Below are positions 1 to 11,912 of a DNA stretch of 64,000 nt, in pieces. Origin of the DNA: Sipunculus nudus (taxonomy: Eukaryota; Annelida; Sipuncula; Golfingiida; Sipunculidae); the NCBI GenBank assembly GCA_026874595.1, contig CM049313.1, positions 28,828,008 to 28,892,007 on the forward strand, in the 5' to 3' direction. Under the pieces are notes generated by a model, which was not told where the DNA came from, did not search any database, and saw nothing but the letters and a program-made list of their open reading frames with translations. How positions within the stretch are numbered: the stretch's first letter is position 1; each line of letters opens with the position of its first letter. The position numbers and the translations under genes were made by a program.

Positions 1-720
1 TTTGCACAAAACACGATCTTGTATTACGCGAAAACCGAGCCCATTTCGGCGAAAACGACGTTTGTAACAGGGTCTAAATGGCCTAATGAAGCTTCTAAAA
101 CGCTTCTTTCGCAATTTAAATCGGCCATTTTTGCACAAAACACGATCTTGTATTACGCGAAAACCGAGCCGATTTCGGCGAAAACGACGTTTGTAACAGG
201 GTCTAAATGGCCTAATGAAGCTTCTAAAACGCTTCTTTCGCAATTTAAATCGGCCATTTTTGCAGAAAACACGATCTTGTATTACGCGAAAACCGAGCCC
301 ATTTCGGCGAAAACGACGTTTGTAACAGGGTCTAAATGGCCTAATGAAGCTTCTAAAACGCTTCTTTCGCAATTTAAAATCGGCCATTTTTGCACAAAAC
401 ACGATCTTGTATTACGCGAAAACCGAGCTGATTTCGGCGAAAACGACGTTTGTAACAGGGTCTAAATGCCTAATGAAGCTTCTAAAACGCTTCTTTCGCA
501 ATTTAAATCGGCCATTTTTGCACAAAACACGATCTTGTATTACGCGAAAACCGAGCTGATTTCGGCGAAAACGACGTTTGTAACAGGGTCTAAATGGCCT
601 AATGAAGCTTCTAAAACGCTTCTTTCGCAATTTAAAATCGGCCATTTTTGCACAAAACACGATCTTGTATTACGCAAAAACCGAGCCGATTTCGGCGAAA
701 ACGACGTTTGTAACAGGGTC

Positions 721-791
721 TAAATCGGGTAATGAAGATCCTAAATGGCTTCTTTAGCATCAGATAACGGCCATTTTTGCAGAAAACACGA
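721..791 (+). repeat. Divergent satellite monomer junction marker (copy 1 of 3)
   Basis: Here the monomer departs from consensus with TAAATCGGGTAATGAAGATC, followed by a GGCTTCTTTAGCATCAG variant. It is followed by the only monomer type that reads GAGCAG before the ATTTCGG core and CTTCTTTTGC later. The same marker pair recurs at about 2270 and 8721, at 12 x 129 + 1 bp and 50 x 129 + 1 bp. It therefore marks higher-order duplication of the array. Confidence 0.85.
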
Positions 792-2269
792 TCTTGTATT
801 ACGCGAAAACCGAGCAGATTTCGGCGAAAACGACGTTTGTAACAGGGTCTAAATGGCCTAATGAAGCTTCTAAAACGCTTCTTTTGCAATTTAAATCGGC
901 CATTTTTGCACAAAACACGATCTTGTATTACGCGAAAACCGAGCTGATTTCGGCGAAAACGACGTTTGTAACAGGGTCTAAATGGCCTAATGAAGCTTCT
1001 AAAACGCTTCTTTCGCAATTTAAATCGGCCATTTTTGCAGAAAACACGATCTTGTATTACGCGAAAACCGAGCCCATTTCGGCGAAAACGACGTTTGTAA
1101 CAGGGTCTAAATGGCCTAATGAAGCTTCTAAAACGCTTCTTTCGCAATTTAAATCGGCCATTTTTGCACAAAACACGATCTTGTATTACGCGAAAACCGA
1201 GCTGATTTCGGCGAAAACGACGTTTGTAACAGGGTCTAAATGGCCTAATGAAGCTTCTAAAACGCTTCTTTCGCAATTTAAATCGGCCATTTTTGCACAA
1301 AACACGATCTTGTATTACGCGAAAACCGAGCTGATTTCGGCGAAAACGACGTTTGTAACAGGGTCTAAATGGCCTAATGAAGCTTCTAAAACGCTTCTTT
1401 CGCAATTTAAATCGGCCATTTTTGCACAAAACACGATCTTGTATTACGCGAAAACCGAGCCCATTTCGGCGAAAACGACGTTTGTAACAGGGACTAAATG
1501 GCCTAATGAAGCTTCTAAAACGCTTCTTTCGCAATTTAAATCGGCCATTTTTGCACAAAACACGATCTTGTATTACGCGAAAACCGAGCTGATTTCGGCG
1601 AAAACGACGTTTGTAACAGGGTCTAAATGGCCTAATGAAGCTTCTAAAACGCTTCTTTCGCAATTTAAATCGGCCATTTTTGCACAAAACACGATCTTGT
1701 ATTACGCGAAAACCGAGCCCATTTCGGCGAAAACGACGTTTGTAACAGGGTCTAAATGGCCTAATGAAGCTTCTAAAACGCTTCTTTCGCAATTTAAATC
1801 GGCCATTTTTGCAGAAAACACGATCTTGTATTACGCGAAAACCGAGCCCATTTCGGCGAAAACGACGTTTGTAACAGGGTCTAAATGGCCTAATGAAGCT
1901 TCTAAAACGCTTCTTTCGCAATTTAAATCGGCCATTTTTGCAGAAAACACGATCTTGTATTACGCGAAAACCGAGCTGATTTCGGCGAAAACGACGTTTG
2001 TAACAGGGTCTAAATGGCCTAATGAAGCTTCTAAAACGCTTCTTTTCGCAATTTAAATCGGCCATTTTTGCAGAAAACACGATCTTGTATTACGCGAAAA
2101 CCGAGCCCATTTCGGCGAAAACGACGTTTGTAACAGGGTCTAAATGGCCTAATGAAGCTTCTAAAACGCTTCTTTCGCAATTTAAATCGGCCATTTTTGC
2201 ACAAAACACGATCTTGTATTACGCAAAAACCGAGCCGATTTCGGCGAAAACGACGTTTGTAACAGGGTC

Positions 2270-2340
2270 TAAATCGGGTAATGAAGATCCTAAATGGCTT
2301 CTTTAGCATCAGATAACGGCCATTTTTGCAGAAAACACGA
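2270..2340 (+). repeat. Divergent satellite monomer junction marker (copy 2 of 3)
   Basis: This carries the same variant string as at 721, offset by 1549 bp (12 monomers plus one base, the extra T in CTTCTTTTCGC near 2044). It is again followed by the GAGCAG and CTTCTTTTGC monomer. Confidence 0.85.
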
Positions 2341-2530
2341 TCTTGTATTACGCGAAAACCGAGCAGATTTCGGCGAAAACGACGTTTGTAACAGGGTCTA
2401 AATGGCCTAATGAAGCTTCTAAAACGCTTCTTTTGCAATTTAAATCGGCCATTTTTGCACAAAACACGATCTTGTATTACGCGAAAACCGAGCTGATTTC
2501 GGCGAAAACGACGTTTGTAACAGGGTCTAA

Positions 2531-3240
2531 ATGCCTAATGAAGCTTCTAAAACGCTTCTTTCGCAATTTAAATCGGCCATTTTTGCAGAAAACACGATCT
2601 TGTATTACGCGAAAACCGAGCCCATTTCGCCGAAAACGACGTTTGTAACAGGGTCTAAATGGCCTAATGAAGCTTCTAAAACGCTTCTTTCGCAATTTAA
2701 ATCGGCCATTTTTGCACAAAACACGATCTTGTATTACGCGAAAACCGAGCTGATTTCGGCGAAAACGACGTTTGTAACAGGGTCTAAATGGCCTAATGAA
2801 GCTTCTAAAACGCTTCTTTCGCAATTTAAATCGGCCATTTTTGCACAAAACACGATCTTGTATTACGAGAAAACCGAGCTGATTTCGGCGAAAACGACGT
2901 TTGTAACAGGGTCTAAATGGCCTAATGAAGCTTCTAAAACGCTTCTTTCGCAATTTAAATCGGCCATTTTTGCACAAAACACGATCTTGTATTACGCGAA
3001 AACCGAGCCCATTTCGGCGAAAACGACGTTTGTAACAGGGACTAAATGGCCTAATGAAGCTTCTAAAACGCTTCTTTCGCAATTTAAATCGGCCATTTTT
3101 GCACAAAACACGATCTTGTATTACGCGAAAACCGAGCTGATTTCGGCGAAAACGACGTTTGTAACAGGGTCTAAATGGCCTAATGAAGCTTTTAAAACGC
3201 TTCTTTCGCAATTTAAATAGGCCATTTTTGCACAAAACAC
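2531..3240 (+). repeat. Higher-order duplicate within left array, copy 1 (pairs with 4079-4788)
   Basis: Four rare variants occur in the same order in both copies: ATTTCGCCGAAA, TATTACGAGAAA, GGGACTAAATGG and GAAGCTTTTAAAACG followed by AAATAGGCC. The offset is exactly 1548 bp (12 x 129). Examples are TATTACGAGA at 2861 and 4409, and GAAGCTTTTAAA at 3185 and 4733. Confidence 0.9.
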
Positions 3241-4078
3241 GATCTTGTATTACGCGAAAACCGAGCTGATTTCGGCGAAAACGACCGTTTGTAACAGGGT
3301 CTAAATGGCCTAATGAAGCTTCTAAAACGCTTCTTTCGCAATTTAAATCGGCCATTTTTGCACAAAACACGATCTTGTATTACGCGAAAACCGAGCTGAT
3401 TTCGGCGAAAACGACGTTTGTAACAGGGTCTAAATGGCCTAATGAAGCTTCTAAAACGCTTCTTTCGCAATTTAAATCGGCCATTTTTGCACAAAACACG
3501 ATCTTGTATTACGCGAAAACCGAGCTGATTTCGGCGAAAACGACGTTTGTAACAGGGTCTAAATGGCCTAATGAAGCTTCTAAAACGCTTCTTTCGCAAT
3601 TTAAATCGGCCATTTTTGCACAAAACACGATCTTGTATTACGCGAAAACCGAGCTGATTTCGGCGAAAACGACGTTTGTAACAGGGTCTAAATGGCCTAA
3701 TGAAGCTTCTAAAACGCTTCTTTCGCAATTTAAATCGGCCATTTTTGCACAAAACACGATCTTGTATTACGCGAAAACCGAGCCATTTCGGCGAAAACGA
3801 CGTTTGTAACAGGGTCTAAATGGCCTAATGAAGCTTCTAAAACGCTTCTTTCGCAATTTAAATCGGCCATTTTTGCACAAAACACGATCTTGTATTACGC
3901 GAAAACCGAGCCCATTTCGGCGAAAACGACGTTTGTAACAGGGTCTAAATGGCCTAATGAAGCTTCTAAAACGCTTCTTTCGTAATTTAAATCGGCCATT
4001 TTTGCACAAAACACGATCTTGTATTACGCGAAAACCGAGCTGATTTCGGCGAAAACGACGTTTGTAACAGGGTCTAAA

Positions 4079-4788
4079 TGGCCTAATGAAGCTTCTAAAA
4101 CGCTTCTTTCGCAATTTAAATCGGCCATTTTTGCAGAAAACACGATCTTGTATTACGCGAAAACCGAGCCCATTTCGCCGAAAACGACGTTTGTAACAGG
4201 GTCTAAATGGCCTAATGAAGCTTCTAAAACGCTTCTTTCGCAATTTAAATCGGCCATTTTTGCACAAAACACGATCTTGTATTACGCGAAAACCGAGCTG
4301 ATTTCGGCGAAAACGACGTTTGTAACAGGGTCTAAATGGCCTAATGAAGCTTCTAAAACGCTTCTTTCGCAATTTAAATCGGCCATTTTTGCACAAAACA
4401 CGATCTTGTATTACGAGAAAACCGAGCTGATTTCGGCGAAAACGACGTTTGTAACAGGGTCTAAATGGCCTAATGAAGCTTCTAAAACGCTTCTTTCGCA
4501 ATTTAAATCGGCCATTTTTGCACAAAACACGATCTTGTATTACGCGAAAACCGAGCCCATTTCGGCGAAAACGACGTTTGTAACAGGGACTAAATGGCCT
4601 AATGAAGCTTCTAAAACGCTTCTTTCGCAATTTAAATCGGCCATTTTTGCACAAAACACGATCTTGTATTACGCGAAAACCGAGCTGATTTCGGCGAAAA
4701 CGACGTTTGTAACAGGGTCTAAATGGCCTAATGAAGCTTTTAAAACGCTTCTTTCGCAATTTAAATAGGCCATTTTTGCACAAAACAC
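4079..4788 (+). repeat. Higher-order duplicate within left array, copy 2 (pairs with 2531-3240)
   Basis: It has the same ordered set of rare variants as 2531-3240, shifted by 1548 bp. Monomers beyond the right end differ between the two copies, so the duplication is bounded rather than a continuous 12-mer array. Confidence 0.9.
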
Positions 4789-5760
4789 GATCTTGTATTA
4801 CGCGAAAACCGAGCTGATTTCGGCGAAAACGACGTTTGTAACAGGGTCTAAATGGCCTAATGAAGCTTCTAAAACGCTTCTTTCGCAATTTAAATCGGCC
4901 ATTTTTGCACAAAACACGATCTTGTATTACGCGAAAACCGAGCTGATTTCGGCGAAAACGACGTTTGTAACAGGGTCTAAATGGCCTAATGAAGCTTCTA
5001 AAACGCTTCTTTCGCAATTTAAATCGGCCATTTTTGCACAAAACACGATCTTGTATTACGCGAAAACCGAGCCCATTTCGGCGAAAACGACGTTTGTAAC
5101 AGGGTCTAAATGGCCTAATGAAGCTTCTAAAACGCTTCTTTCGCAATTTAAATCGGCCATTTTTGCACAAAACACGATCTTGTATTACGCGAAAACCGAG
5201 CCCATTTCGGCGAAAACGACGTTTGTAACAGGGTCTAAATGGCCTAATGAAGCTTCTAAAACGCTTCTTTCGCAATTTAAATCGGCCATTTTTGCACAAA
5301 ACACGATCTTGTATTACGCGAAAACCGAGCTGATTTCGGCGAAAACGACGTTTGTAACAGGGTCTAAATGGCCTAATGAAGCTTCTAAAACGCTTCTTTC
5401 GCAATTTAAATCGGCCATTTTTGCACAAAACACGATCTTGTATTACGCGAAAACCGAGCCCATTTCGGCGAAAACGACGTTTGTAACAGGGTCTAAATGG
5501 CCTAATGAAGATTCTAAAACGCTTCTTTCGCAATTTAAATCGGCCATTTTTGCACAAAACACGATCTTGTATTACGCGAAAACCGAGCTGATTTCGGCGA
5601 AAACGACGTTTGTAACAGGGTCTAAATGGCCTAATGAAGCTTCTAAAACGCTTCTTTCGTAATTTAAATCGGCCATTTTTGCACAAAACACGATCTTGTA
5701 TTACGCGAAAACCGAGCTGATTTCGGCGAAAACGACGTTTGTAACAGGGTCCAAAATGGC
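4733..5760 (+). repeat. 1162-bp (9-monomer) tandem duplication, copy 1
   Basis: Shared rare variants at a constant 1162-bp offset: GAAGCTTTTAAA (4733 and 5895), GAAGATTCTAAAACG (5508 and 6670), the TTTCGTAATTT stop variant (5659 and 6821) and GGGTCCAAA (about 5750 and 6912). The offset is 9 x 129 + 1; the extra base is the additional A in GTCCAAAATGG of this copy. Confidence 0.88.
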
Positions 5761-5894
5761 CTAATGAAGCTTCTAAAACGCTTCTTTCGCAATTTAAATC
5801 GGCCATTTTTGCACAAAACACGATCTTGTATTACGCGAAAACCGAGCTGATTTCGGCGAAAACGACGTTTGTAACAGGGTCTAAATGGCCTAAT

Positions 5895-6922
5895 GAAGCT
5901 TTTAAAACGCTTCTTTCGCAATTTAAATAGGCCATTTTTGCACAAAACACGATCTTGTATTACGCGAAAACCGAGCTGATTTCGGCGAAAACGACGTTTG
6001 TAACAGGGTCTAAATGGCCTAATGAAGCTTCTAAAACGCTTCTTTCGCAATTTAAATCGGCCATTTTTGCACAAAACACGATCTTGTATTACGCGAAAAC
6101 CGAGCTGATTTCGGCGAAAACGACGTTTGTAACAGGGTCTAAATGGCCTAATGAAGCTTCTAAAACGCTTCTTTCGCAATTTAAATCGGCCATTTTTGCA
6201 CAAAACACGATCTTGTATTACGCGAAAACCGAGCCCATTTCGGCGAAAACGACGTTTGTAACAGGGTCTAAATGGCCTAATGAAGCTTCTAAAACGCTTC
6301 TTTCGCAATTTAAATCGGCCATTTTTGCACAAAACACGATCTTGTATTACGCGAAAACCGAGCCCATTTCGGCGAAAACGACGTTTGTAACAGGGTCTAA
6401 ATGGCCTAATGAAGCTTCTAAAACGCTTCTTTCGCAATTTAAATCGGCCATTTTTGCACAAAACACGATCTTGTATTACGCGAAAACCGAGCTGATTTCG
6501 GCGAAAACGACGTTTGTAACAGGGTCTAAATGGCCTAATGAAGCTTCTAAAACGCTTCTTTCGCAATTTAAATCGGCCATTTTTGCACAAAACACGATCT
6601 TGTATTACGCGAAAACCGAGCCCATTTCGGCGAAAACGACGTTTGTAACAGGGTCTAAATGGCCTAATGAAGATTCTAAAACGCTTCTTTCGCAATTTAA
6701 ATCGGCCATTTTTGCACAAAACACGATCTTGTATTACGCGAAAACCGAGCTGATTTCGGCGAAAACGACGTTTGTAACAGGGTCTAAATGGCCTAATGAA
6801 GCTTCTAAAACGCTTCTTTCGTAATTTAAATCGGCCATTTTTGCACAAAACACGATCTTGTATTACGCGAAAACCGAGCTGATTTCGGCGAAAACGACGT
6901 TTGTAACAGGGTCCAAATGGCC
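5895..6922 (+). repeat. 1162-bp (9-monomer) tandem duplication, copy 2
   Basis: Second copy of the block starting at 4733, with the same ordered rare variants 1162 bp further on. It lacks the single-A insertion of the first copy, so the insertion happened after duplication or was lost here. Confidence 0.88.
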
Positions 6923-8720
6923 TAATGAAGCTTCTAAAACGCTTCTTTCGCAATTTAAATCGGCCATTTTTGCACAAAACACGATCTTGTATTACGCGAA
7001 AACCGAGCTGATTTCGGCGAAAACGACGTTTGTAACAGGGTCTAAATGGCCTAATGAAGCTTCTAAAACGCTTCTTTCGCAATTTAAATCGGCCATTTTT
7101 GCACAAAACACGATGTTGTATTACGCGAAAACCGAGCCCATTTCGGCGAAAACGACGTTTGTAACAGGGTCTAAATGGCCTAATGAAGCTTCTAAAACGC
7201 TTCTTTCGCAATTTAAATCGGCCATTTTTGCACAAAACACGATCTTGTATTACGCGAAAACCGAGCCCATTTCGGCGAAAACGACGTTTGTAACAGGGTC
7301 TAAATGGCCTAATGAAGCTTCAAAAACGCTTCTTTCGCAATTTAAATCGGCCATTTTTGCACAAAACACGATCTTGTATTACGCGAAAACCGAGCCCATT
7401 TCGGCGAAAACGACGTTTGTAACAGGGTCTAAATGGCCTAATGAAGCTTCTAAAACGCTTCTTTCGCAATTTAAATCGGCCATTTTTGCACAAAACACGA
7501 TCTTGTATTACGCGAAAACCGAGCTGATTTCGGCGAAAACGACGTTTGTAACAGGGTCTAAATGGCCTAATGAAGCTTCTAAAACGCTTCTTTCGCAATT
7601 TAAATCGGCCATTTTTGCACAAAACACGATCTTGTATTACGCGAAAACCGAGCCCATTTCGGCGAAAACGACGTTTGTAACAGGGACTAAATGGCCTAAT
7701 GAAGCTTCTAAAACGCTTCTTTCGCAATTTAAATCGGCCATTTTTGCACAAAACACGATCTTGTATTACGCGAAAACCGAGCTGATTTCGGCGAAAACGA
7801 CGTTTGTAACAGGGTCTAAATGGCCTAATGAAGCTTCTAAAACGCTTCTTTCGCAATTTAAATCGGCCATTTTTGCACAAAACACGATGTTGTATTACGC
7901 GAAAACCGAGCCCATTTCGGCGAAAACGACGTTTGTAACAGGGTCTAAATGGCCTAATGAAGCTTCTAAAACGCTTCTTTCGCAATTTAAATCGGCCATT
8001 TTTGCACAAAACACGATCTTGTATTACGCGAAAACCGAGCTGATTTCGGCGAAAACGACGTTTGTAACAGGGTCTAAATGGCCTAATGAAGCTTCTAAAA
8101 CGCTTCTTTCGCAATTTAAATCGGCCATTTTTGCACAAAACACGATCTTGTATTACGCGAAAACCGAGCTGATTTCGGCGAAAACGACGTTTGTAACAGG
8201 GTCTAAATGGCCTAATGAAGCTTCTAAAACGCTTCTTTCGCAATTTAAATCGGCCATTTTTGCAGAAAACACGATCTTGTATTACGCGAAAACCGAGCCC
8301 ATTTCGGCGAAAACGACGTTTGTAACAGGGTCTAAATGGCCTAATGAAGCTTCTAAAACGCTTCTTTCGCAATTTAAATCGGCCATTTTTGCACAAAACA
8401 CGATCTTGTATTACGCGAAAACCGAGCTGATTTCGGCGAAAACGACGTTTGTAACAGGGTCTAAATGGCCTAATGAAGCTTCTAAAACGCTTCTTTCGCA
8501 ATTTAAATCGGCCATTTTTGCACAAAACACGATCTTGTATTACGCGAAAACCGAGCCCATTTCGGCGAAAACGACGTTTGTAACAGGGTCTAAATGGCCT
8601 AATGAAGCTTCTAAAACGCTTCTTTCGCAATTTAAATCGGCCATTTTTGCACAAAACACGATCTTGTATTACGCAAAAAACCGAGCCGATTTCGGCGAAA
8701 ACGACGTTTGTAACAGGGTC

Positions 8721-8791
8721 TAAATCGGGTAATGAAGATCCTAAATGGCTTCTTTAGCATCAGATAACGGCCATTTTTGCAGAAAACACGA
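8721..8791 (+). repeat. Divergent satellite monomer junction marker (copy 3 of 3)
   Basis: Third occurrence of the marker, 6451 bp after the second (50 monomers plus one base, the extra A in ACGCAAAAAACCG near 8676). It is again followed by the GAGCAG monomer. Confidence 0.85.
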
Positions 8792-9838
8792 TCTTGTATT
8801 ACGCGAAAACCGAGCAGATTTCGGCGAAAACGACGTTTGTAACAGGGTCTAAATGGCCTAATGAAGCTTCTAAAACGCTTCTTTTGCAATTTAAATCGGC
8901 CATTTTTGCACAAAACACGATCTTGTATTACGCGAAAACCGAGCTGATTTCGGCGAAAACGACGTTTGTAACAGGGTCTAAATGGCCTAATGAAGCTTCT
9001 AAAACGCTTCTTTCGCAATTTAAATCGGCCATTTTTGCAGAAAACACGATCTTGTATTACGCGAAAACCGAGCCCATTTCGGCGAAAACGACGTTTGTAA
9101 CAGGGTCTAAATGGCCTAATGAAGCTTCTAAAACGCTTCTTTCGCAATTTAAATCGGCCATTTTTGCACAAAACACGATCTTGTATTACGCGAAAACCGA
9201 GCCGATTTCGGCGAAAACGACGTTTGTAACAGGGTCTAAATGGCCTAATGAAGCTTCTAAAACGCTTCTTTCGCAATTTAAATCGGCCATTTTTGCACAA
9301 AACACGATCTTGTATTACGCGAAAACCGAGCTGATTTCGGCGAAAACGACGTTTGTAACAGGGTCTAAATGGCCTAATGTAAGCTTCTAAAACGCTTCTT
9401 TCGCAATTTAAATCGGCCATTTTTGCACAAAACACGATCTTGTATTACGCGAAAACCGAGCCCATTTCGGCGAAAACGACGTTTGTAACAGGGACTAAAT
9501 GGCCTAATGAAGCTTCTAAAACGCTTCTTTCGCAATTTAAATCGGCCATTTTTGCACAAAACACGATCTTGTATTACGCGAAAACCGAGCTGATTTCGGC
9601 GAAAACGACGTTTGTAACAGGGTCTAAATGGCCTAATGAAGCTTCTAAAACGCTTCTTTCGCAATTTAAATCGGCCATTTTTGCACAAAACACGATCTTG
9701 TATTACGCGAAAACCGAGCCCATTTCGGCGAAAACGACGTTTGTAACAGGGTCTAAATGGCCTAATGAAGCTTCTAAAACGCTTCTTTCGCAATTTAAAT
9801 CGGCCATTTTTGCACAAAACACGATCTTGTATTACGCG

Positions 9839-10338
9839 NNNNNNNNNNNNNNNNNNNNNNNNNNNNNNNNNNNNNNNNNNNNNNNNNNNNNNNNNNNNNN
9901 NNNNNNNNNNNNNNNNNNNNNNNNNNNNNNNNNNNNNNNNNNNNNNNNNNNNNNNNNNNNNNNNNNNNNNNNNNNNNNNNNNNNNNNNNNNNNNNNNNNN
10001 NNNNNNNNNNNNNNNNNNNNNNNNNNNNNNNNNNNNNNNNNNNNNNNNNNNNNNNNNNNNNNNNNNNNNNNNNNNNNNNNNNNNNNNNNNNNNNNNNNNN
10101 NNNNNNNNNNNNNNNNNNNNNNNNNNNNNNNNNNNNNNNNNNNNNNNNNNNNNNNNNNNNNNNNNNNNNNNNNNNNNNNNNNNNNNNNNNNNNNNNNNNN
10201 NNNNNNNNNNNNNNNNNNNNNNNNNNNNNNNNNNNNNNNNNNNNNNNNNNNNNNNNNNNNNNNNNNNNNNNNNNNNNNNNNNNNNNNNNNNNNNNNNNNN
10301 NNNNNNNNNNNNNNNNNNNNNNNNNNNNNNNNNNNNNN
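9839..10338. other. Assembly gap, exactly 500 N
   Basis: 500 consecutive N. The round length, identical to the gap at 27152-27651, suggests a placeholder of unknown true size. Order and orientation across it are therefore scaffold inference, not sequence. Confidence 0.99.
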
Positions 10339-11506
10339 TAGTGACAACGCACACAACGTGAACTCTGACATACAAAAATAAACAAAATCGGCCGACTTTG
10401 TCGCAAACATTGGCTCACTACACGATTTCGCTAATCGCCCGAAAAAATCGGCCGGTTTTCTTTGACAGTGCCAGACTCTTGGCGACGGCGATTTTTCACG
10501 CCGACCCCGACAAAATCGCGTCGCTTGGGGTGTCACACTACACGACAATTTACCCCCGTCGGTACATAGTCGATAAAATCGGTAAGTGAGCCGCCGGCTT
10601 AAAAAGCATTCTTAAAATCTTTCAACCATGAATGGTAGCACGTACAACCGTTGTCAGGAGATCAAAATCCGGAAAGGAACTGCACAAAACCACAATGTAC
10701 TGGAAAAAAATGTTTAATGAGAAATAAATAATACGAGAAATTCCCATAACCCCCGTATCAGTGAATTTGAATATTAACAACCAGGGAGAGAGGTCATACG
10801 AGCGTACTTCTTATTTGATTAACCGTGTGTGTCAGTTCAGTTTGACGAATGAAAGTCACATGTCACAAATTATGAGAAATTACACAGTTTCAATTCACTT
10901 AAACCTTAAACCACATGTACCAAGTTCATGTATTCGTTTTGTTTTTGTTTTTTTTTTCATAAGAGAAAGTTACAGACGATAATATACATTATTCACCTTT
11001 CCTGGCTTTTTCAGTTACACAGAAGTTTTTCATATATGTTTGTATTGTTTTTATACACGGTGAGTGTTCGCGCCTTGCGGCTCTTTGTCATACCAGACCA
11101 ACTTTATTGTTGTCTGTAATCAGATAAGGCACATTATAATCTTCTAGGACGAGGTGGTCGTCAATAGAGATGGCATGGGGTTTAACTCAGTTCAAAATAT
11201 GATTTCATTTTCCATGCTATTGGTTCCTATTGCCCACTTTGCCAATGTCCGGACTGGTTCCATTTTTCTGCGTGTACTGTGTCGTCCTATGCAGTCTTGT
11301 GTAGGTGCACGTGCGTGCGGAGCCTGGCCTCAGCTGCTTGGCTTGCTGTCCGTGGCTCGAAAGCCTCGAATGCCGTCAACTTAGTTTGTCCGTAAACTTT
11401 TAGTGTCGCCGCGTTAACTTACCGGGGCTTTGATGGATTTTCACTATACTCACTGTAACTACTTACCAACATATTATCTCGCCCGAGTTCGATTTCGAGC
11501 AAAATC
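10339..11506. other. Non-satellite flank, no gene recognised
   Basis: I see no exon with supporting splice phase, no RNA gene and no transposon protein. The first ~250 bases are CpG-rich and contain AAAATCG words at irregular ~60-68 bp spacing (10384, 10444, 10512, 10575), plus CACTACACGA at 10416 and 10536. This could be a decayed tandem repeat. Short open frames here (63-76 codons) show no recognisable domain. Confidence 0.6.
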
Positions 11507-11519
11507 CAGTGGCGGATCC

Positions 11520-11551
11520 GGAGGGGGGGGGGGGGGTGGGGGGGGGGGGCG
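11520..11551 (+). repeat. Poly-G tract, potential G-quadruplex
   Basis: An almost uninterrupted run of about 28 G with a single T, inside the left end of the MITE at 11507-12057. Such a run can form a G-quadruplex on the + strand. It is also hard to sequence, so its exact length is uncertain. Confidence 0.8.
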
Positions 11552-11862
11552 CCCGCGGCGCTCGCCCCCCGTTGAGCAGTAACATCTCTCATTTTATATA
11601 TTTATTTTCTCAATTATTCTTTAGTCGTGTTTTTTTTCATATATCTCTTTCATTCCTTAGCAATGAGATTATTAACTTATCCACAGTTTATTTTTTTTCT
11701 AGTTCCTAAATTGAGCATAATAATGAATAGCTCTGTGATTTGCTCCATTCATTATGATAACACTTAAATATTACTGTACTAACACAGGCGGTCTGTTCGT
11801 CATTACAGCAGCCTATTTTTCATAGGCTAAAATATATTATTATAATAATAGTAGTAGATATA

Positions 11863-11863
<1 letters not shown>

Positions 11864-11908
<45 letters not shown>
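11864..11908. repeat. (TA)n microsatellite inside the MITE
   Basis: Uninterrupted alternating TA of about 45 bp within the interior of the hAT-like element. Confidence 0.95.

Positions 11909-11912
<4 letters not shown>

Larger units (their letters stand above)
1..9838 (+). repeat. 129-bp satellite array, left block (forward orientation, ~76 monomers)
   Basis: A head-to-tail array with a period of 129 bp: TTTGCACAAAACACG at position 1 recurs at 130, 259 and so on up to the gap. Each monomer has an AAGCTT (HindIII) site, a perfect TTTCGGCGAAA inverted repeat and about 11 CpGs. Monomers differ at few sites: GAGCCC, GAGCTG, GAGCCG or GAGCAG before the ATTTCGG core, GCACAAAA or GCAGAAAA, and GGGTCT or GGGACT. 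Because 129 is 43 x 3 and stops are rare, frames stay open for hundreds of codons on both strands. These are broken by single-base indels (near 377, 2044, 3286, 3784, 5752, 8676 and 9380) and by stop variants (near 3218, 3983, 5660 and 6822), so I do not call them genes. The array runs off the left edge and into the gap on the right. Confidence 0.97.

Noticed and set aside
632-2080. 482-codon open frame on the minus strand in the left array, and similar frames up to 684 codons (3767-5821)
   Set aside because: They follow the 129-bp monomer, exist on both strands at once, and are ended by single-base indels and variant stops.
1-9838. CRISPR array
   Set aside because: There are no unique spacers: the whole 129-bp unit repeats, and the surrounding sequence is an intron-containing animal genome.
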